Source of the DNA: Puia dinghuensis
GTDB taxonomy: Bacteria; Bacteroidota; Bacteroidia; Chitinophagales; Chitinophagaceae
Direction of reading: 5' to 3'
Assembly: GCA_026225275.1 (NCBI GenBank)
Contig: JAMFSL010000036.1
Location: forward strand, 1 to 64,000
DNA: 64,000 bases
Shown piece after piece: positions 53,552-62,924 of this stretch. Under the pieces are notes generated by a model. The model was not told where the DNA came from and did not search any database. It was given only the letters and a program-made list of their open reading frames with translations. Numbering within the stretch: position 1 is the first letter of the stretch; each line of letters starts with the position of its first letter. The position numbers and the translations under genes are program-made.

Positions 53552-55907
53552 TCTCTTTCCTATGTTTATCCTGCGCGTAGAAATAATCCATCAATTCCGA
53601 CGCCGGCCCGCTCAACCTGGTATTCGAACTCCTGATCGCCTCTATCAGATATCCCGTCAGCGGCTCACTAAAATAATCCATCCGCTTCAGCGCCGCCATC
53701 GCATTCACCCGCGTCCGAAACTCATAGGATTGACTCGTCATCTCCACCAACTGATCGGCATATTTCGCATCGCCATACGTCAACCACGCCAACTCCAGCC
53801 AACGCACCCTGACATTCCTCCCTATAACGCCTTCCACATCTTTCGTAACGTCGAGATAGTAAGGCAATCGGGTCGGCGCCAACATCGACAGTTTTTGAAG
53901 CGCCCCCTCTACAATCTCATAAGAAGAATCCTTCAGTAACGGCTCCAGCAACGGCGACAATTCCGCCGGCCCCATCGCATCGATAGTAGCCAGCGCCCCC
54001 TTCCGCACCGCTACATCCTTATCGTCCAGCGCCTCCCTCAAAATAGCACGACCGGCCTCCTCCCCTTCGCCGCCCAGTTGATTCAGCGCCTCGACCCGCG
54101 GCGCTGAAAATTTGTCTTCGTGAAAGACCCTCCGTAAAACCTCGGTCTTCTGCTCCGGCGGAAGACCCTTCATAGCAACCACCGCATCATAACGATCGAT
54201 CATCTTCTCAGCGCCTGTCGCCTGAGCGGTCAGCATGGCTGCCGGCCTGGGAAAAGAAACAGTTTTTAGAATGTGGCTGCCCGGATCGAACACCACAAAC
54301 GCGAGATGCAGCCCCGCACCCTTAGCCACCTTGACGATCTCTGTAGCATGTTCGACATTGACCGTTCGCCGCACGACGCTGCCATCGGAGTAATGCAGCT
54401 CGATCACCACTGGCATCTTAAACACTCCGTCTTTGAACCCTGTAATGGATCCCGGTATGACCTGCTGCGTGATAACCAATTCAGTCTCTGCCGCCTCGTC
54501 GGTCAGATCGACATGAAAATTAGGCTCGCCGCCGCGATACAGCCATTCATCCCAGAACCATTGGAGGTCTATTCCGCTACTCTCCTCAAAGGCAACCAGC
54601 AGATCATGACTGTCCACATTCCCATAAGCATATTTTTGCAAGTAATATTGCACCGCCTTATTATACGCTTCACGACCACCGACCACATACTTCAACATAT
54701 CGAGCACATACGCCCCCTTGCCATAGACGCGGTTGCCGCCACCCTCGCTGCTGGCGACGCCAAACAAATTGCGTTTCGAATCCTCAAGCGCGGCATTGCC
54801 GGCCGTTCGTTGTTCCCATTCAAAATGATCCTCCCCCAGCACCTCTCTTTCAAAAAGCTGATTATAATAAGTGGCAAAACTTTCCTGTAACCACCCGTCG
54901 GCGTCACTTCGCGCAGTAACATCATCCCCGAACCATTGATGCGCCAATTCATGGGCATCGACGGAGATATAAGAACGATCGAGGGTACCGCGCTGATCGA
55001 GCAAATAAAAGTCTCCGAAGACAGTGGCGGTAGTGTTTTCCATAGCGCCGTACATATAGTCCTGCACGGGGATCTGCGAATAGCTCTCCCAAGGATATTT
55101 GACGCCTGTCTCTTTCTCCATAAAGTCGACCATGGCCTCGGCGTATTGATAGGTAGGGCCGACGCGGTCCTTCCATTCGGGATAGTAATAAAGATGCAGC
55201 GGTACGCCGGAGGCGGAATGCGTTTCTCGGATATCATAATGGCCTACGCCCAGCATGATCAGATAATCGGCCATCGGATGATTCATCGCGTAGTGCCAGG
55301 TAATAGTGCCGTCGGAGTTTGTTTTTTTGTCAACGAGACGACCGTTCGACAGTACCTGATATGCTGCATCAAAATGTACGATCAGCTCGGTGATCAATTT
55401 GTCATTGGGTTCATCATAGAGGGGTATCCAGTGACGGTTATCGACGGCCTCACCCTGGCTCCAGATCTGTTTGCGGCTCAGGTTATGGGGATCGTTCCAG
55501 CCAATAAAGTAGAGCCCTTTGCGGGGCTTGGCAGAATACTGTATAGTGATGCTGTCATCGACATTCCAGTGAAGAGGCTTGCCGGGCACTATCATGATAC
55601 CCGCACTATCGACGTGAAATTTGACGGCCTGGCCGTTCAAGGTGATGGAGGCGACGGTCATACGAATACCATCGAGGAAGAAGCTGTCCACCTCCGGACG
55701 CAGCGGGCGGAAAGTCTCGGTCACCCTGCCCGTTACAGTACCGGCCTTGGGATCAGGCCAGAGTTCGAGCGTCAGATGGGTGAAATCAAGGTCATGAGCG
55801 TGCGGGCTAAGAGCGGGATCATCGAGATAATTTCTTGTCAGCGGCTGCTGAGCATCCAGCCCGGTCAGTAACAGACAGGCGATGGCCATTAAAAAAGCAT
55901 TCTTCAT
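53514..55907 (-). CDS. Secreted M1-family aminopeptidase with HEAT-like repeats
   Basis: 797 residues with signal peptide (AFLMAIACLLLTGLDAQQ). N-terminal beta domain, the substrate-binding GAMEN (about 281), the zinc motif HELAHQWFG (about 317) with the second Glu in WLQESFATYY, then a linker beta domain (about 450-560). The C-terminal about 200 residues are HEAT-like helical repeats (AGRAILREALDDKDVAVRKG, LEPLLKDSSYEIVEGALQKL). It removes N-terminal residues from peptides, probably in the periplasm or outside. Convergent with the LMF1-like gene. Confidence 0.94.
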   Translation of the reverse strand: MKNAFLMAIACLLLTGLDAQQPLTRNYLDDPALSPHAHDLDFTHLTLELWPDPKAGTVTGRVTETFRPLRPEVDSFFLDGIRMTVASITLNGQAVKFHVDSAGIMIVPGKPLHWNVDDSITIQYSAKPRKGLYFIGWNDPHNLSRKQIWSQGEAVDNRHWIPLYDEPNDKLITELIVHFDAAYQVLSNGRLVDKKTNSDGTITWHYAMNHPMADYLIMLGVGHYDIRETHSASGVPLHLYYYPEWKDRVGPTYQYAEAMVDFMEKETGVKYPWESYSQIPVQDYMYGAMENTTATVFGDFYLLDQRGTLDRSYISVDAHELAHQWFGDDVTARSDADGWLQESFATYYNQLFEREVLGEDHFEWEQRTAGNAALEDSKRNLFGVASSEGGGNRVYGKGAYVLDMLKYVVGGREAYNKAVQYYLQKYAYGNVDSHDLLVAFEESSGIDLQWFWDEWLYRGGEPNFHVDLTDEAAETELVITQQVIPGSITGFKDGVFKMPVVIELHYSDGSVVRRTVNVEHATEIVKVAKGAGLHLAFVVFDPGSHILKTVSFPRPAAMLTAQATGAEKMIDRYDAVVAMKGLPPEQKTEVLRRVFHEDKFSAPRVEALNQLGGEGEEAGRAILREALDDKDVAVRKGALATIDAMGPAELSPLLEPLLKDSSYEIVEGALQKLSMLAPTRLPYYLDVTKDVEGVIGRNVRVRWLELAWLTYGDAKYADQLVEMTSQSYEFRTRVNAMAALKRMDYFSEPLTGYLIEAIRSSNTRLSGPASELMDYFYAQDKHRKEIKESSLRFSGIR

Positions 55908-55979
55908 AGGTATAAATATAGGCCATACCCGTTAATATAGACCATCCCCCGTTACATATCCCCCGCCATACGCTCCCCA

Positions 55980-57590
55980 CTATTGAATGACATAAACTTT
56001 ACTCGCATATTCATCCTTGATCCAACCCTTCTGTTCCACAGCCTCCCAATAATGCCGGGTCGAAGAGTCCGCCAACATCCTGGGCAGCGTAGGAATGCGC
56101 GGATCGAAAACATAGATAAATTGCTTCACCCCATAGCTCTTCAGGAGCGGCAGCAACCGCCGAAGACTGTCGTCGCCGGACTCGGCAAAAAAATAATCCT
56201 TGTCGAACAAACACCCGAAGTCATAAGTCATAGACCCATGCGAGAAGATCACGACATTCCCGGGTTGGCTGTTGATCTGGTTATAGATCGGCCTGGTTCG
56301 CTGCGTATACCGCCATCTCAGTTCCTTGTAGCCGCCATTATGCGTATTTTGATAGAATGAACGGCAACCAATGACTACGATCAGCAAGGTTAACCATATC
56401 GGGATGCCGCCGTTCGTGATATTCCATTGCTTCGCCGCCAAAAAGAGCGCGAATACGGTGACGGGAATGATCGCCAGAAAATACCTCGGCCCCCATTGGA
56501 CGATGCCATCATTAGGCAGCATGAACGGGGTTAGCACGGAATACAGGATGACGATAGCCGCCAACAGCAACGGCCGCCAATCTGCCCTATCCTTTGAGGT
56601 AAAAAATTTATAAAGGAGGGGGAACAATAGCAGAAGGAATAAAAAATCCTTGATGGACAGCTTATTGATCTTGACAAGGTTCCGCCACCCGTTTTTCAAT
56701 CCCATCCTCGTATCCGGGTCATTGTCGTAAAGCACCTGCATACCATGCATGCCAAATATCGACCCATACTGGATATAGTTAAAAGCAAACCAAGGGATCA
56801 CGGAAAAAGCCAGCGCTGCGAGAAAGGCAATATAAATGCCCTTTCTTTCCCCGGTACCCTCTCCTTCCGGCTTACCCCATCTTTCGCGTACAAAAAGCAC
56901 CAGCACTGCCGCCCCATACAAAAGGTTCATCATCAGCGCCTCGGGCCTTAGCCAGATAGCCTGCCCTGAAACCAGCCCCAGGACCACAGCAGCCCAAATG
57001 GAAGAAGGCGTGTTGACAATAAAAGCCAGCCCGGCAAATAATAAGAGTACCGCTGGCAAATGCTCCCAAAACATTACTCCATATAACATCAGCGGCGAAC
57101 AAAATACCAGGACAAAGACGGCCAGTGCGATATTGAACGGCGTAACCCCACTACGTTTTAGCAATTGCACAGTCCAACCCAGCAGCCCCAGCGTGCACAG
57201 CATCGGTATAAAATACAATCCCGCAGTTCCCATGTGGGCATAAAAGAAGGAAGTGATGATTTGGAACATAGGGGGGTAAACGATAAGGTACCCCTTCGGC
57301 GAAGGATAAAAAAATGGCGGCTTCAACGGAAAATAACCGGCCTGCCAGACGGCCTTCACCCATTCGGGTTGCGCCAAATGCAGATACTTGAACCCATAGC
57401 CGGCCGCAATCTGTTTCACCTGCAGCGCCTTAAGGTCCTGATCCCCGGCATAGAAATTCCCCTCATGGATAGAGCAGGCCAGGTAGGCAAGATAACATAT
57501 GGAAAGCAGAAAGACGAAGTAGACGATGGAATAGTTCTTATTGAGCCGTTCGATTACAGCTCCGGGAAAGGTTTTTCTCTCGGAAGTCAT
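55980..57590 (-). CDS. Multi-pass membrane protein, GT-C glycosyltransferase-like
   Basis: 536 residues, about ten to twelve membrane helices. After the first helix, an extracytoplasmic loop with the acidic segment YAGDQDLKALQVKQIA occupies the place of the DE/DD motif of GT-C enzymes, and LIVYPPMFQIITSFFYAHMG follows as in dolichol-phosphate-mannose-type transferases. The last about 110 residues (YTQRTRPIYNQINSQPGNVV) are a soluble domain. This suggests a polyprenyl-phosphate-sugar-dependent transferase at the inner membrane; the sugar and acceptor are unknown. Single gene; no polysaccharide cluster around it. Confidence 0.65.
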   Translation of the reverse strand: MTSERKTFPGAVIERLNKNYSIVYFVFLLSICYLAYLACSIHEGNFYAGDQDLKALQVKQIAAGYGFKYLHLAQPEWVKAVWQAGYFPLKPPFFYPSPKGYLIVYPPMFQIITSFFYAHMGTAGLYFIPMLCTLGLLGWTVQLLKRSGVTPFNIALAVFVLVFCSPLMLYGVMFWEHLPAVLLLFAGLAFIVNTPSSIWAAVVLGLVSGQAIWLRPEALMMNLLYGAAVLVLFVRERWGKPEGEGTGERKGIYIAFLAALAFSVIPWFAFNYIQYGSIFGMHGMQVLYDNDPDTRMGLKNGWRNLVKINKLSIKDFLFLLLLFPLLYKFFTSKDRADWRPLLLAAIVILYSVLTPFMLPNDGIVQWGPRYFLAIIPVTVFALFLAAKQWNITNGGIPIWLTLLIVVIGCRSFYQNTHNGGYKELRWRYTQRTRPIYNQINSQPGNVVIFSHGSMTYDFGCLFDKDYFFAESGDDSLRRLLPLLKSYGVKQFIYVFDPRIPTLPRMLADSSTRHYWEAVEQKGWIKDEYASKVYVIQ

Positions 57591-57660
57591 TAAATAGGTC
57601 CAATTTTAACGGTAATTCAATAGTAGCTATCAAATATATCGCAAATTTCATTACCGATTC

Positions 57661-58507
57661 CTATAGCCCCGGAATGATCACATTTTCCACATTTTTTTGC
57701 CTGCACAATGCATTAAAGCCGGCCACATCCTTGTTTAGCAAAATATCCATCCGACCTTTTTCCATTTGCCACGCAGCATCCAGCTCCGCATACGCTTGCT
57801 TTTGTCCATTGGTGACGTATGGGACATTGGCTTCCAACTCCCTTTGATAAAAATATATCGGGCGCTCAGTTTGTTAACAAAATTGAACACATCATTACCG
57901 CTCTTCGCCTTGTTTTGCACCAATTCCTCCTCCCAGGCAAGCAATTTGCCGCTGACTACCCTCCCGCTGTCCCCCACCGATCGTACAGCCGCCCCCGTAC
58001 CCCCGGCTCCAATGGGGACTCCGCCATATAAGCCAACGTACAATAATTCTCTCCGCCTGCCCCCTCATTGGTAAAGGGGATACCACTCTGACCCATATGC
58101 GCTGTATCATGCCGGGTGAGGTCCGGTGAAATCACTTCCCAGGTCTTGCCCAGGTCGGACGTTCTGAAAACGCAGTTGCCGCCGGAATAAAAGGTATGAG
58201 GGTCGTACCGCGAACAGATCACCACCGCGCCGACGGAACCCGTCGTAAAATAGCCATCCGAAATATTGAACCAGGACCAGCCCGCATTTTCAGTCTTCCA
58301 AACGCCACCTCCGGTGGTGCCCATATAATAGACCTGCGGATCATTGATGACCCCGCATGCGGTGACAACCCTGCCCCCACGGAAGGGACCAATGTTTCTC
58401 CATCTTAAAGCTGCAAAATAGTGATCGAAAGAAGTCGGCTGGATTTTTTGCGCCCATCCATTGACGGACAGACAGAATATGCCTGTAAAAAAAAGGATGT
58501 TTCTCAT
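57661..58507 (-). pseudogene. Decayed BNR/VPS10-like beta-propeller protein gene
   Basis: From the ATG at 58507, a signal peptide (MRNILFFTGIFCLSVNGWAQ) and the first propeller blades are intact (LRWRNIGPFRGGRVVTACGV, YMGTTGGGVWKTENAGWSWF, CVFRTSDLGKTWEVISPDLT) up to about CTLAYMAESPLEPG at 58015. The frame then runs into unrelated residues and a stop at 57956. C-terminal pieces continue in other frames: KLLAWEEELVQNKAKSGNDV (around 57890-57950), then in a third frame YQRELEANVPYVTNGQKQAY to a natural-looking end ENVIIPGL and TAG at 57661. Such proteins are normally about 1000 residues, so roughly 700 codons are deleted and at least one further frameshift exists. Clearly non-functional. Confidence 0.82.
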
Positions 58508-58573
58508 GTCAGTTAGTCCATTTGGTAGATAGGGTTGAAGGTACAAAATTCCTTCGGCCTTCACCCATCCGGC

Positions 58574-59722
58574 TTAACCCCACCGCCCAAGAGAAAAAGC
58601 CTCCAGATCAAATCCCATCGGCCTATCCAACGCCCATTCGCTGAGGATCTTGCCTATCACGCTGCTAAACTTAAACCCATGCCCCGAACAGGGGCTGGCG
58701 ACAAAGATCCGATCACACCCGGGATAAACATCCAGGATAAAATCCTCATCGGGAGTATTGGTATACATGCAGACAGAAGAACGCACAAACACCGGATCAA
58801 TCGATAAATAGCGCCCCGCAATATCCGCAATGGCATCGATCTCCTCCGCACTGACATCCTGCCGCAACGCCGGCTCAAAAATTGGCTGGCCGCCATGATG
58901 AAAACCGATCTTAAGCCCCTCCCCCAGATCCGGAAACCCATAAAACATCTTGCCTCGCTCGTATTCCCAGATATAAATCGGCATACCCTGATTCTGCGCC
59001 GTCCGGTCCCCACTCGCTTGTCCTCCACCCGTTTGGCCGTCGCTAAACCAACACACCACCTGCCGCTCGATAACCAACGGCAGCCGCAGCTCCGGCAAAA
59101 GCCCCCCAACCCACGCCCCGGCACTCACGATCACCTTTTCCGCCCCATACCGTCCCCGGTCGGTCACCACTTCCACCACCCTGCCGCCCGCTTGAGGATG
59201 GATCGCCAACACCGTTTCGTCGCAATGAACTGAAGCCCCATTTAACACCGCCCCCTTCAGCTGCACCCTGATACATTCCTCCGGAAAAAGAATGCCCGCT
59301 CTCTTCTCCCAAACGGCAACGGTGTCGTCACCCGGGCGGAAAGCAGGAAATCGCTCCCTCAGCTCGGCAGCCTCCAGATAGTCATACGCAATACCATGCG
59401 TCTCCGCACTCAGCCGGGCGCCCATGACAACAGAACTATCAGCCGCGCCCAGCAAAAGCCCCCCGGTCTCGGTCAGCAACTTCTCTCCCGTCTCCTCTTC
59501 CAACGCTGACCACAAAGCATAGGCAGCCCTGACGAACGGTACATACACCGGATTCTCATGATAGGCTTCCCGGATGATCCGGCTCTGCCCATGCGAAGAC
59601 CCATACTCATGCGGCGGCGTATACCGGTCTATGCCCAGCACCTTCAGCCCGGTCTTGGCCAGATGATACAGCGCCGAACTGCCATGGGCTCCCAACCCTA
59701 TGACGATGACGTCAACTCTCAT
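58574..59722 (-). CDS. solA: FAD-dependent N-methyl amino acid oxidase (monomeric sarcosine oxidase / SolA type)
   Basis: 382 residues. N-terminal FAD-binding motif VIVIGLGAHGSSALYHLAKT, the His/Arg region YGSSHGQSRIIREAYHENPV typical of SoxA/SolA, and SPCSGHGFKFS (Cys about 340), the Cys that carries the covalent flavin. The enzyme oxidises N-methyl amino acids such as sarcosine or N-methyltryptophan, giving formaldehyde and hydrogen peroxide. Which substrate is used cannot be told from the sequence, so the symbol is tentative. Its ATG overlaps the stop of the upstream TonB-C gene (ATGA), so the two are co-translated. Cytoplasmic. Confidence 0.9.
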   Translation of the reverse strand: MRVDVIVIGLGAHGSSALYHLAKTGLKVLGIDRYTPPHEYGSSHGQSRIIREAYHENPVYVPFVRAAYALWSALEEETGEKLLTETGGLLLGAADSSVVMGARLSAETHGIAYDYLEAAELRERFPAFRPGDDTVAVWEKRAGILFPEECIRVQLKGAVLNGASVHCDETVLAIHPQAGGRVVEVVTDRGRYGAEKVIVSAGAWVGGLLPELRLPLVIERQVVCWFSDGQTGGGQASGDRTAQNQGMPIYIWEYERGKMFYGFPDLGEGLKIGFHHGGQPIFEPALRQDVSAEEIDAIADIAGRYLSIDPVFVRSSVCMYTNTPDEDFILDVYPGCDRIFVASPCSGHGFKFSSVIGKILSEWALDRPMGFDLEAFSLGRWG

Positions 59723-60450
59723 TGTAGACGAAAATTAACAGGCTGTACTTTATAGGTATTAACATTCTTCCCGTTCTGAAAGGCGGGCTCCCATTTCCCT
59801 GACTGTTCGACAATTTTCAGGGATTCCCCATCCAGGGAATATTCGACAGATTTGGCCACATATGGGTCTTTCACTACACCTTCCTTATCCACAATGAACA
59901 GAATACGTACCTCTCCCTCGATCTTGATATTGATAGCCCTATCCGGGTACTTCAGATTCTTATTTAAATACCTGCTCCACTTATTCACCCCACCCGGATA
60001 TTCCGATTCCTTCTCAACTTTAGATTCGACAGCCGAATCTTTTCTATTGGTAAAATCCTTCACATTGATCAGCGAATCACCCCTGTACAAATATTCGGTT
60101 TTCCATTTTAAACTATCGCCGTTCATCTTCCGGAAATACCCATCCTTTCTACCTCTTTTGTAACTGGCAGTAGAATCCAGCCAACCCCGTTCATTATAAA
60201 AGCGGGAGGATCCATCTAATTCATTTCCATCCTTATCGCGATATTGTTCGGTCTTGACCAAAGGACCGGTTATATGATAATAATCCCATTGCCAGCAGGT
60301 ATCATTCACTTCATGAACATGAAGAAGGAAATGGGCAGAGTCCAATTTGGTGGGCTTCCAATTGCCGTCGAAAACATAAAAAGATTCCTTGTTTTGCGCA
60401 ATAGCCGAAAGGGAAAAAGTCAGCAGTAAGAATAGTCCAATTACTTTCAT
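59719..60450 (-). CDS. Periplasmic protein with MORN-like repeats and a TonB C-terminal domain
   Basis: 243 residues with a signal peptide (KVIGLFLLLTFSLSAIAQ) in place of the membrane anchor and Pro-rich spacer of real TonB. The middle (about 65-125) has MORN-like repeats (DGNELDGSSRFYNERGWLDS, GRKDGYFRKMNGDSLKWKTE). The last about 90 residues are a TonB C-terminal domain (YPGGVNKWSRYLNKNLKYPD, EGEVRILFIVDKEGVVKDPY, WEPAFQNGKNV). It cannot energise transport in the usual way. Translationally coupled to the oxidase. Function unknown. Confidence 0.82.
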   Translation of the reverse strand: MKVIGLFLLLTFSLSAIAQNKESFYVFDGNWKPTKLDSAHFLLHVHEVNDTCWQWDYYHITGPLVKTEQYRDKDGNELDGSSRFYNERGWLDSTASYKRGRKDGYFRKMNGDSLKWKTEYLYRGDSLINVKDFTNRKDSAVESKVEKESEYPGGVNKWSRYLNKNLKYPDRAINIKIEGEVRILFIVDKEGVVKDPYVAKSVEYSLDGESLKIVEQSGKWEPAFQNGKNVNTYKVQPVNFRLQ

Positions 60451-60500
60451 AAACTCAAAATAATAAAAAACTTCATATAATTTCAGTATCCTCTCATCAT

Positions 60501-61622
60501 TTAAATCGAGACCTGCGTATTGAACTTGACCATTTGCTGAACGACAAACTCATCTTCAAACACCTTAGTAAGAAGAACATTGACCCCTCTCGCCGCCCAA
60601 TCACTCATCAGGTTCTTAAAAGACCAGTAATCAGCAAATTCATCCAAAATAAAAGTAAAATCAATCACCTCCCCCTTGAACTTGAACGATATCTTGTTAT
60701 TATCGCCCGGACTGATTGTAATGTTCCCTCCCATAACCACCCGCTCCTGGTATTCAAATCCTTGGAAAGACTCGAGATAGACGACTGCCGCGTCGATATC
60801 ACCGATAGAATAAAATTCGTCCTTGTATTGCACACCGGTGGTGGAGAAAAGAAGACTCCCCTGGTCGGGTATTTTCGCTTTGAAGGTTGGGTTTCTTGTA
60901 TTTTGCACAAATACAGGTACGAATACCACCACCATTCCTAAAAATATAATGCCGGGCCCTGCGGACCTTTCCGTCACCAGAATTTTAAAAAACCAATAGA
61001 GGGGAATAAAATACGCCACAAAGATCCCAATCGCATTCGGATTGAATTTATAATCACTCGCACTGACCTCTGTCTTTTGAAACACATCAGCCTCAGTCCC
61101 AATCCTCTTTTTCAAAGCCAGCTCCGCTTCGGAAGATGGACCGTCTGCTATATCATGTCCATCATAGTCCTCAATAATATTCTTTTCAATCCGTATGAAC
61201 GGGCTTTTGCCCTGAACGATGATGACAGCCTGATCGCCGATGATATCCTTTCGGATAAATAAGACGGCGGTAACCAGCGATAGAAATATAAAAAACACCA
61301 GTGTGTATCCCCAGTTACCGGCAAAGCTATTTTTCCGGGAAATATCCGGCGCAAAAATAAGATACCTGATTTCACAATAGCCGTTCGACACATCCAGTTC
61401 ATTTCTGAAATACGAACTATGGTAGGTGATGTCGCCTACAGTATAGGTCGTATACATCCTGGGGATACTTCTCCTTCGGCCATACCCGCTTCTGGCCTCA
61501 TCCGCGGCATAGATGTCCGCCTTCATCGTTTGACTGAATAGCCATAGGGATTGATAGAGTAAGGATAAGATCAGCCAAATGGCCATAGTGATAAGGAACG
61601 CCCGACGCTTATTAAATGTCAT
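60501..61622 (-). CDS. Unknown membrane protein
   Basis: 373 residues, no family recognised. A membrane helix at about 8-30 (FLITMAIWLILSLLYQSLWL), an extracytoplasmic part (about 35-100), a second helix (about 104-122, WGYTLVFFIFLSLVTAVLFI), a charged segment, two more helices (about 200-240, IGIFVAYFIPLYWFFKILVT, IIFLGMVVVFVPVFV) and a soluble C-terminal domain of about 125 residues. ATG start at 61622. Divergent from the GNAT gene with a 62-base gap; 50 bases upstream of the MORN/TonB-C gene, so possibly in one operon with it. Confidence 0.72.
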   Translation of the reverse strand: MTFNKRRAFLITMAIWLILSLLYQSLWLFSQTMKADIYAADEARSGYGRRRSIPRMYTTYTVGDITYHSSYFRNELDVSNGYCEIRYLIFAPDISRKNSFAGNWGYTLVFFIFLSLVTAVLFIRKDIIGDQAVIIVQGKSPFIRIEKNIIEDYDGHDIADGPSSEAELALKKRIGTEADVFQKTEVSASDYKFNPNAIGIFVAYFIPLYWFFKILVTERSAGPGIIFLGMVVVFVPVFVQNTRNPTFKAKIPDQGSLLFSTTGVQYKDEFYSIGDIDAAVVYLESFQGFEYQERVVMGGNITISPGDNNKISFKFKGEVIDFTFILDEFADYWSFKNLMSDWAARGVNVLLTKVFEDEFVVQQMVKFNTQVSI

Positions 61623-61671
61623 AAAGCTAATATCTGGCTAAATTTAATAAGATTATTTTAATCCTATCGGG

Positions 61672-61679
61672 TATATTTG
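61672..61679 (+). promoter_or_regulatory. -7 element of the GNAT gene
   Basis: TATATTTG fits TAnnTTTG exactly and ends 5 bases before the ATG at 61685, implying an almost leaderless transcript. Confidence 0.5.
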
Positions 61680-61684
61680 GCCAC

Positions 61685-62209
61685 ATGAATGTCAATTGGC
61701 AACCCCGCCTCGAAAATGACCTGATCATCCTGCGGCCGCTCAAAGCCGACGATTTCGACCCGCTCTTTAACGTCGCCTCAGACCCGTTAATTTGGGAACA
61801 GCACCCGACCAAAAACCGCTCCACCAAAGAAGGATTCGACATCTATTTCAAAGAAGGCCTCGCCTCCAACACCGCATTCGCCGTGATCGATAAAAAATCG
61901 GGCGCCATCATCGGCAGCACCCGGTTCAATCCCGTCATAGAATCAACCAACGCCATTGAAATCGGCTGGACCTTCATCGGTCGCCAATATTGGGGCTCGG
62001 ACTGCAACAAATCCATGAAGACCCTCCTGATGGACTACGCCTTTCAATTTGTAGACAACGTCCTGTTCTATATCCATGAAAGTAATTACCGCTCGCAGAA
62101 GGCGGTAGAAAAGCTCGGCGCCACAAAGATCACCCAGTTGGACGGTGTCACCTTATCGACCCGCCCCACGGCCAATGTCATCTACAAAGTCCGTAAAATT
62201 CAGGGCTGA
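61685..62209 (+). CDS. GNAT N-acetyltransferase, RimJ/RimL type
   Basis: 174 residues. The N-terminal LENDLIILRPLKADDFDPLF, the beta-4 strand GAIIGSTRFNPVIESTNAIE, the acetyl-CoA loop region IGWTFIGRQYWGSDCNKSMK and the late NYRSQKAVEKLGATK segment are all typical of RimJ/RimL-like acetyltransferases acting on proteins or small amines. Single-domain, normal length. It lies 76 bases before the AbiEi ATG on the same strand, but that pair has its own -7 element, so a functional link is not implied. Substrate unknown. Confidence 0.9.
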   Translation: MNVNWQPRLENDLIILRPLKADDFDPLFNVASDPLIWEQHPTKNRSTKEGFDIYFKEGLASNTAFAVIDKKSGAIIGSTRFNPVIESTNAIEIGWTFIGRQYWGSDCNKSMKTLLMDYAFQFVDNVLFYIHESNYRSQKAVEKLGATKITQLDGVTLSTRPTANVIYKVRKIQG

Positions 62210-62273
62210 TGCCTGAATTATGTATTATTTTAATAGGAAAACCGAAATAAATCAGATTATCCTATTATTTTTA

Positions 62274-62281
62274 TACATTTG
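62274..62281 (+). promoter_or_regulatory. -7 element of the abiE operon
   Basis: TACATTTG matches TAnnTTTG exactly, 4 bases before the chosen AbiEi ATG at 62286. It also argues against the in-frame ATG at 62220, which lies upstream of it. The region 62210-62285 is markedly AT-rich compared with its surroundings. Confidence 0.55.
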
Positions 62282-62285
62282 CAAT

Positions 62286-62924
62286 ATGGGCTTAACTCAA
62301 TCCATACAGCAATATGCATCTTATCCCATTCCTCATCACTTAATGGCATGGCTTCTTAGGGAATACAACGAACCCAATGACAAAATACATTATTTGATAA
62401 AGAACGGAACATTGCAGCAGATAAAGAAGGGTTTATATTCTGCCGGTCCCGGCATCTCATCCTCAAAACCGGAACCGTTCTTAGTTGCCAATCATATCTT
62501 AGGCCCGAGCTACGTCTCGATGGAAAGTGCCCTGTCTTATCATGGCCTGATCCCCGAAAAGGTGTATGAAATATCTTCAGTGACAACTAAAGCTGCACGC
62601 AAGTTTTCTACCCCCCTCGGAGTATATAGTTTTAACCGGCTGCCTTTGCCTTATTATACCTACGGTATAAGGAGTGTGGAAATAGACCAGCAGCATCGGT
62701 TTTTAATTGCCTCCCCTGAAAAGGCACTATTTGATAAGATCATTACTACTGCAGGAGTGATCTTCAGAAGCAAGACCAGTGCACTTGCTTATCTGGAAAA
62801 AGATCTGCGTCTCGACATGGACATGATCGGGAACATGGATATAGCTGCTATGCAAAGCTGGATACCCACCTCTCCAAAAAAGAACACCTTATCTATGTTG
62901 ACCGACACAATCCAACAAAGATGA
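62286..62924 (+). CDS. abiEi: AbiEi-type antitoxin / transcriptional regulator
   Basis: 212 residues from the ATG at 62286. The N-terminal winged-helix part (SIQQYASYPIPHHLMAWLLR, IKNGTLQQIKKGLYSAGPG) is followed by the AbiEi core (FLVANHILGPSYVSMESALS, YHGLIPEKVYEISSVTTKAA, IASPEKALFDKI). In type IV toxin-antitoxin systems this protein represses its own operon and neutralises the nucleotidyltransferase toxin AbiEii without the two necessarily binding. Its stop overlaps the toxin ATG by 4 bases. Lower GC than the neighbouring genes, which suggests acquisition by transfer. Confidence 0.9.
   Translation: MGLTQSIQQYASYPIPHHLMAWLLREYNEPNDKIHYLIKNGTLQQIKKGLYSAGPGISSSKPEPFLVANHILGPSYVSMESALSYHGLIPEKVYEISSVTTKAARKFSTPLGVYSFNRLPLPYYTYGIRSVEIDQQHRFLIASPEKALFDKIITTAGVIFRSKTSALAYLEKDLRLDMDMIGNMDIAAMQSWIPTSPKKNTLSMLTDTIQQR

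Noticed and set aside
54936-55871. A 311-codon plus-strand frame over the M1 aminopeptidase
   Set aside because: Antisense of the HELAH/GAMEN-containing gene; no independent evidence.
62220-62285. 22 extra N-terminal codons for AbiEi
   Set aside because: The upstream ATG precedes an exact TACATTTG -7 element 4 bases before the better ATG.
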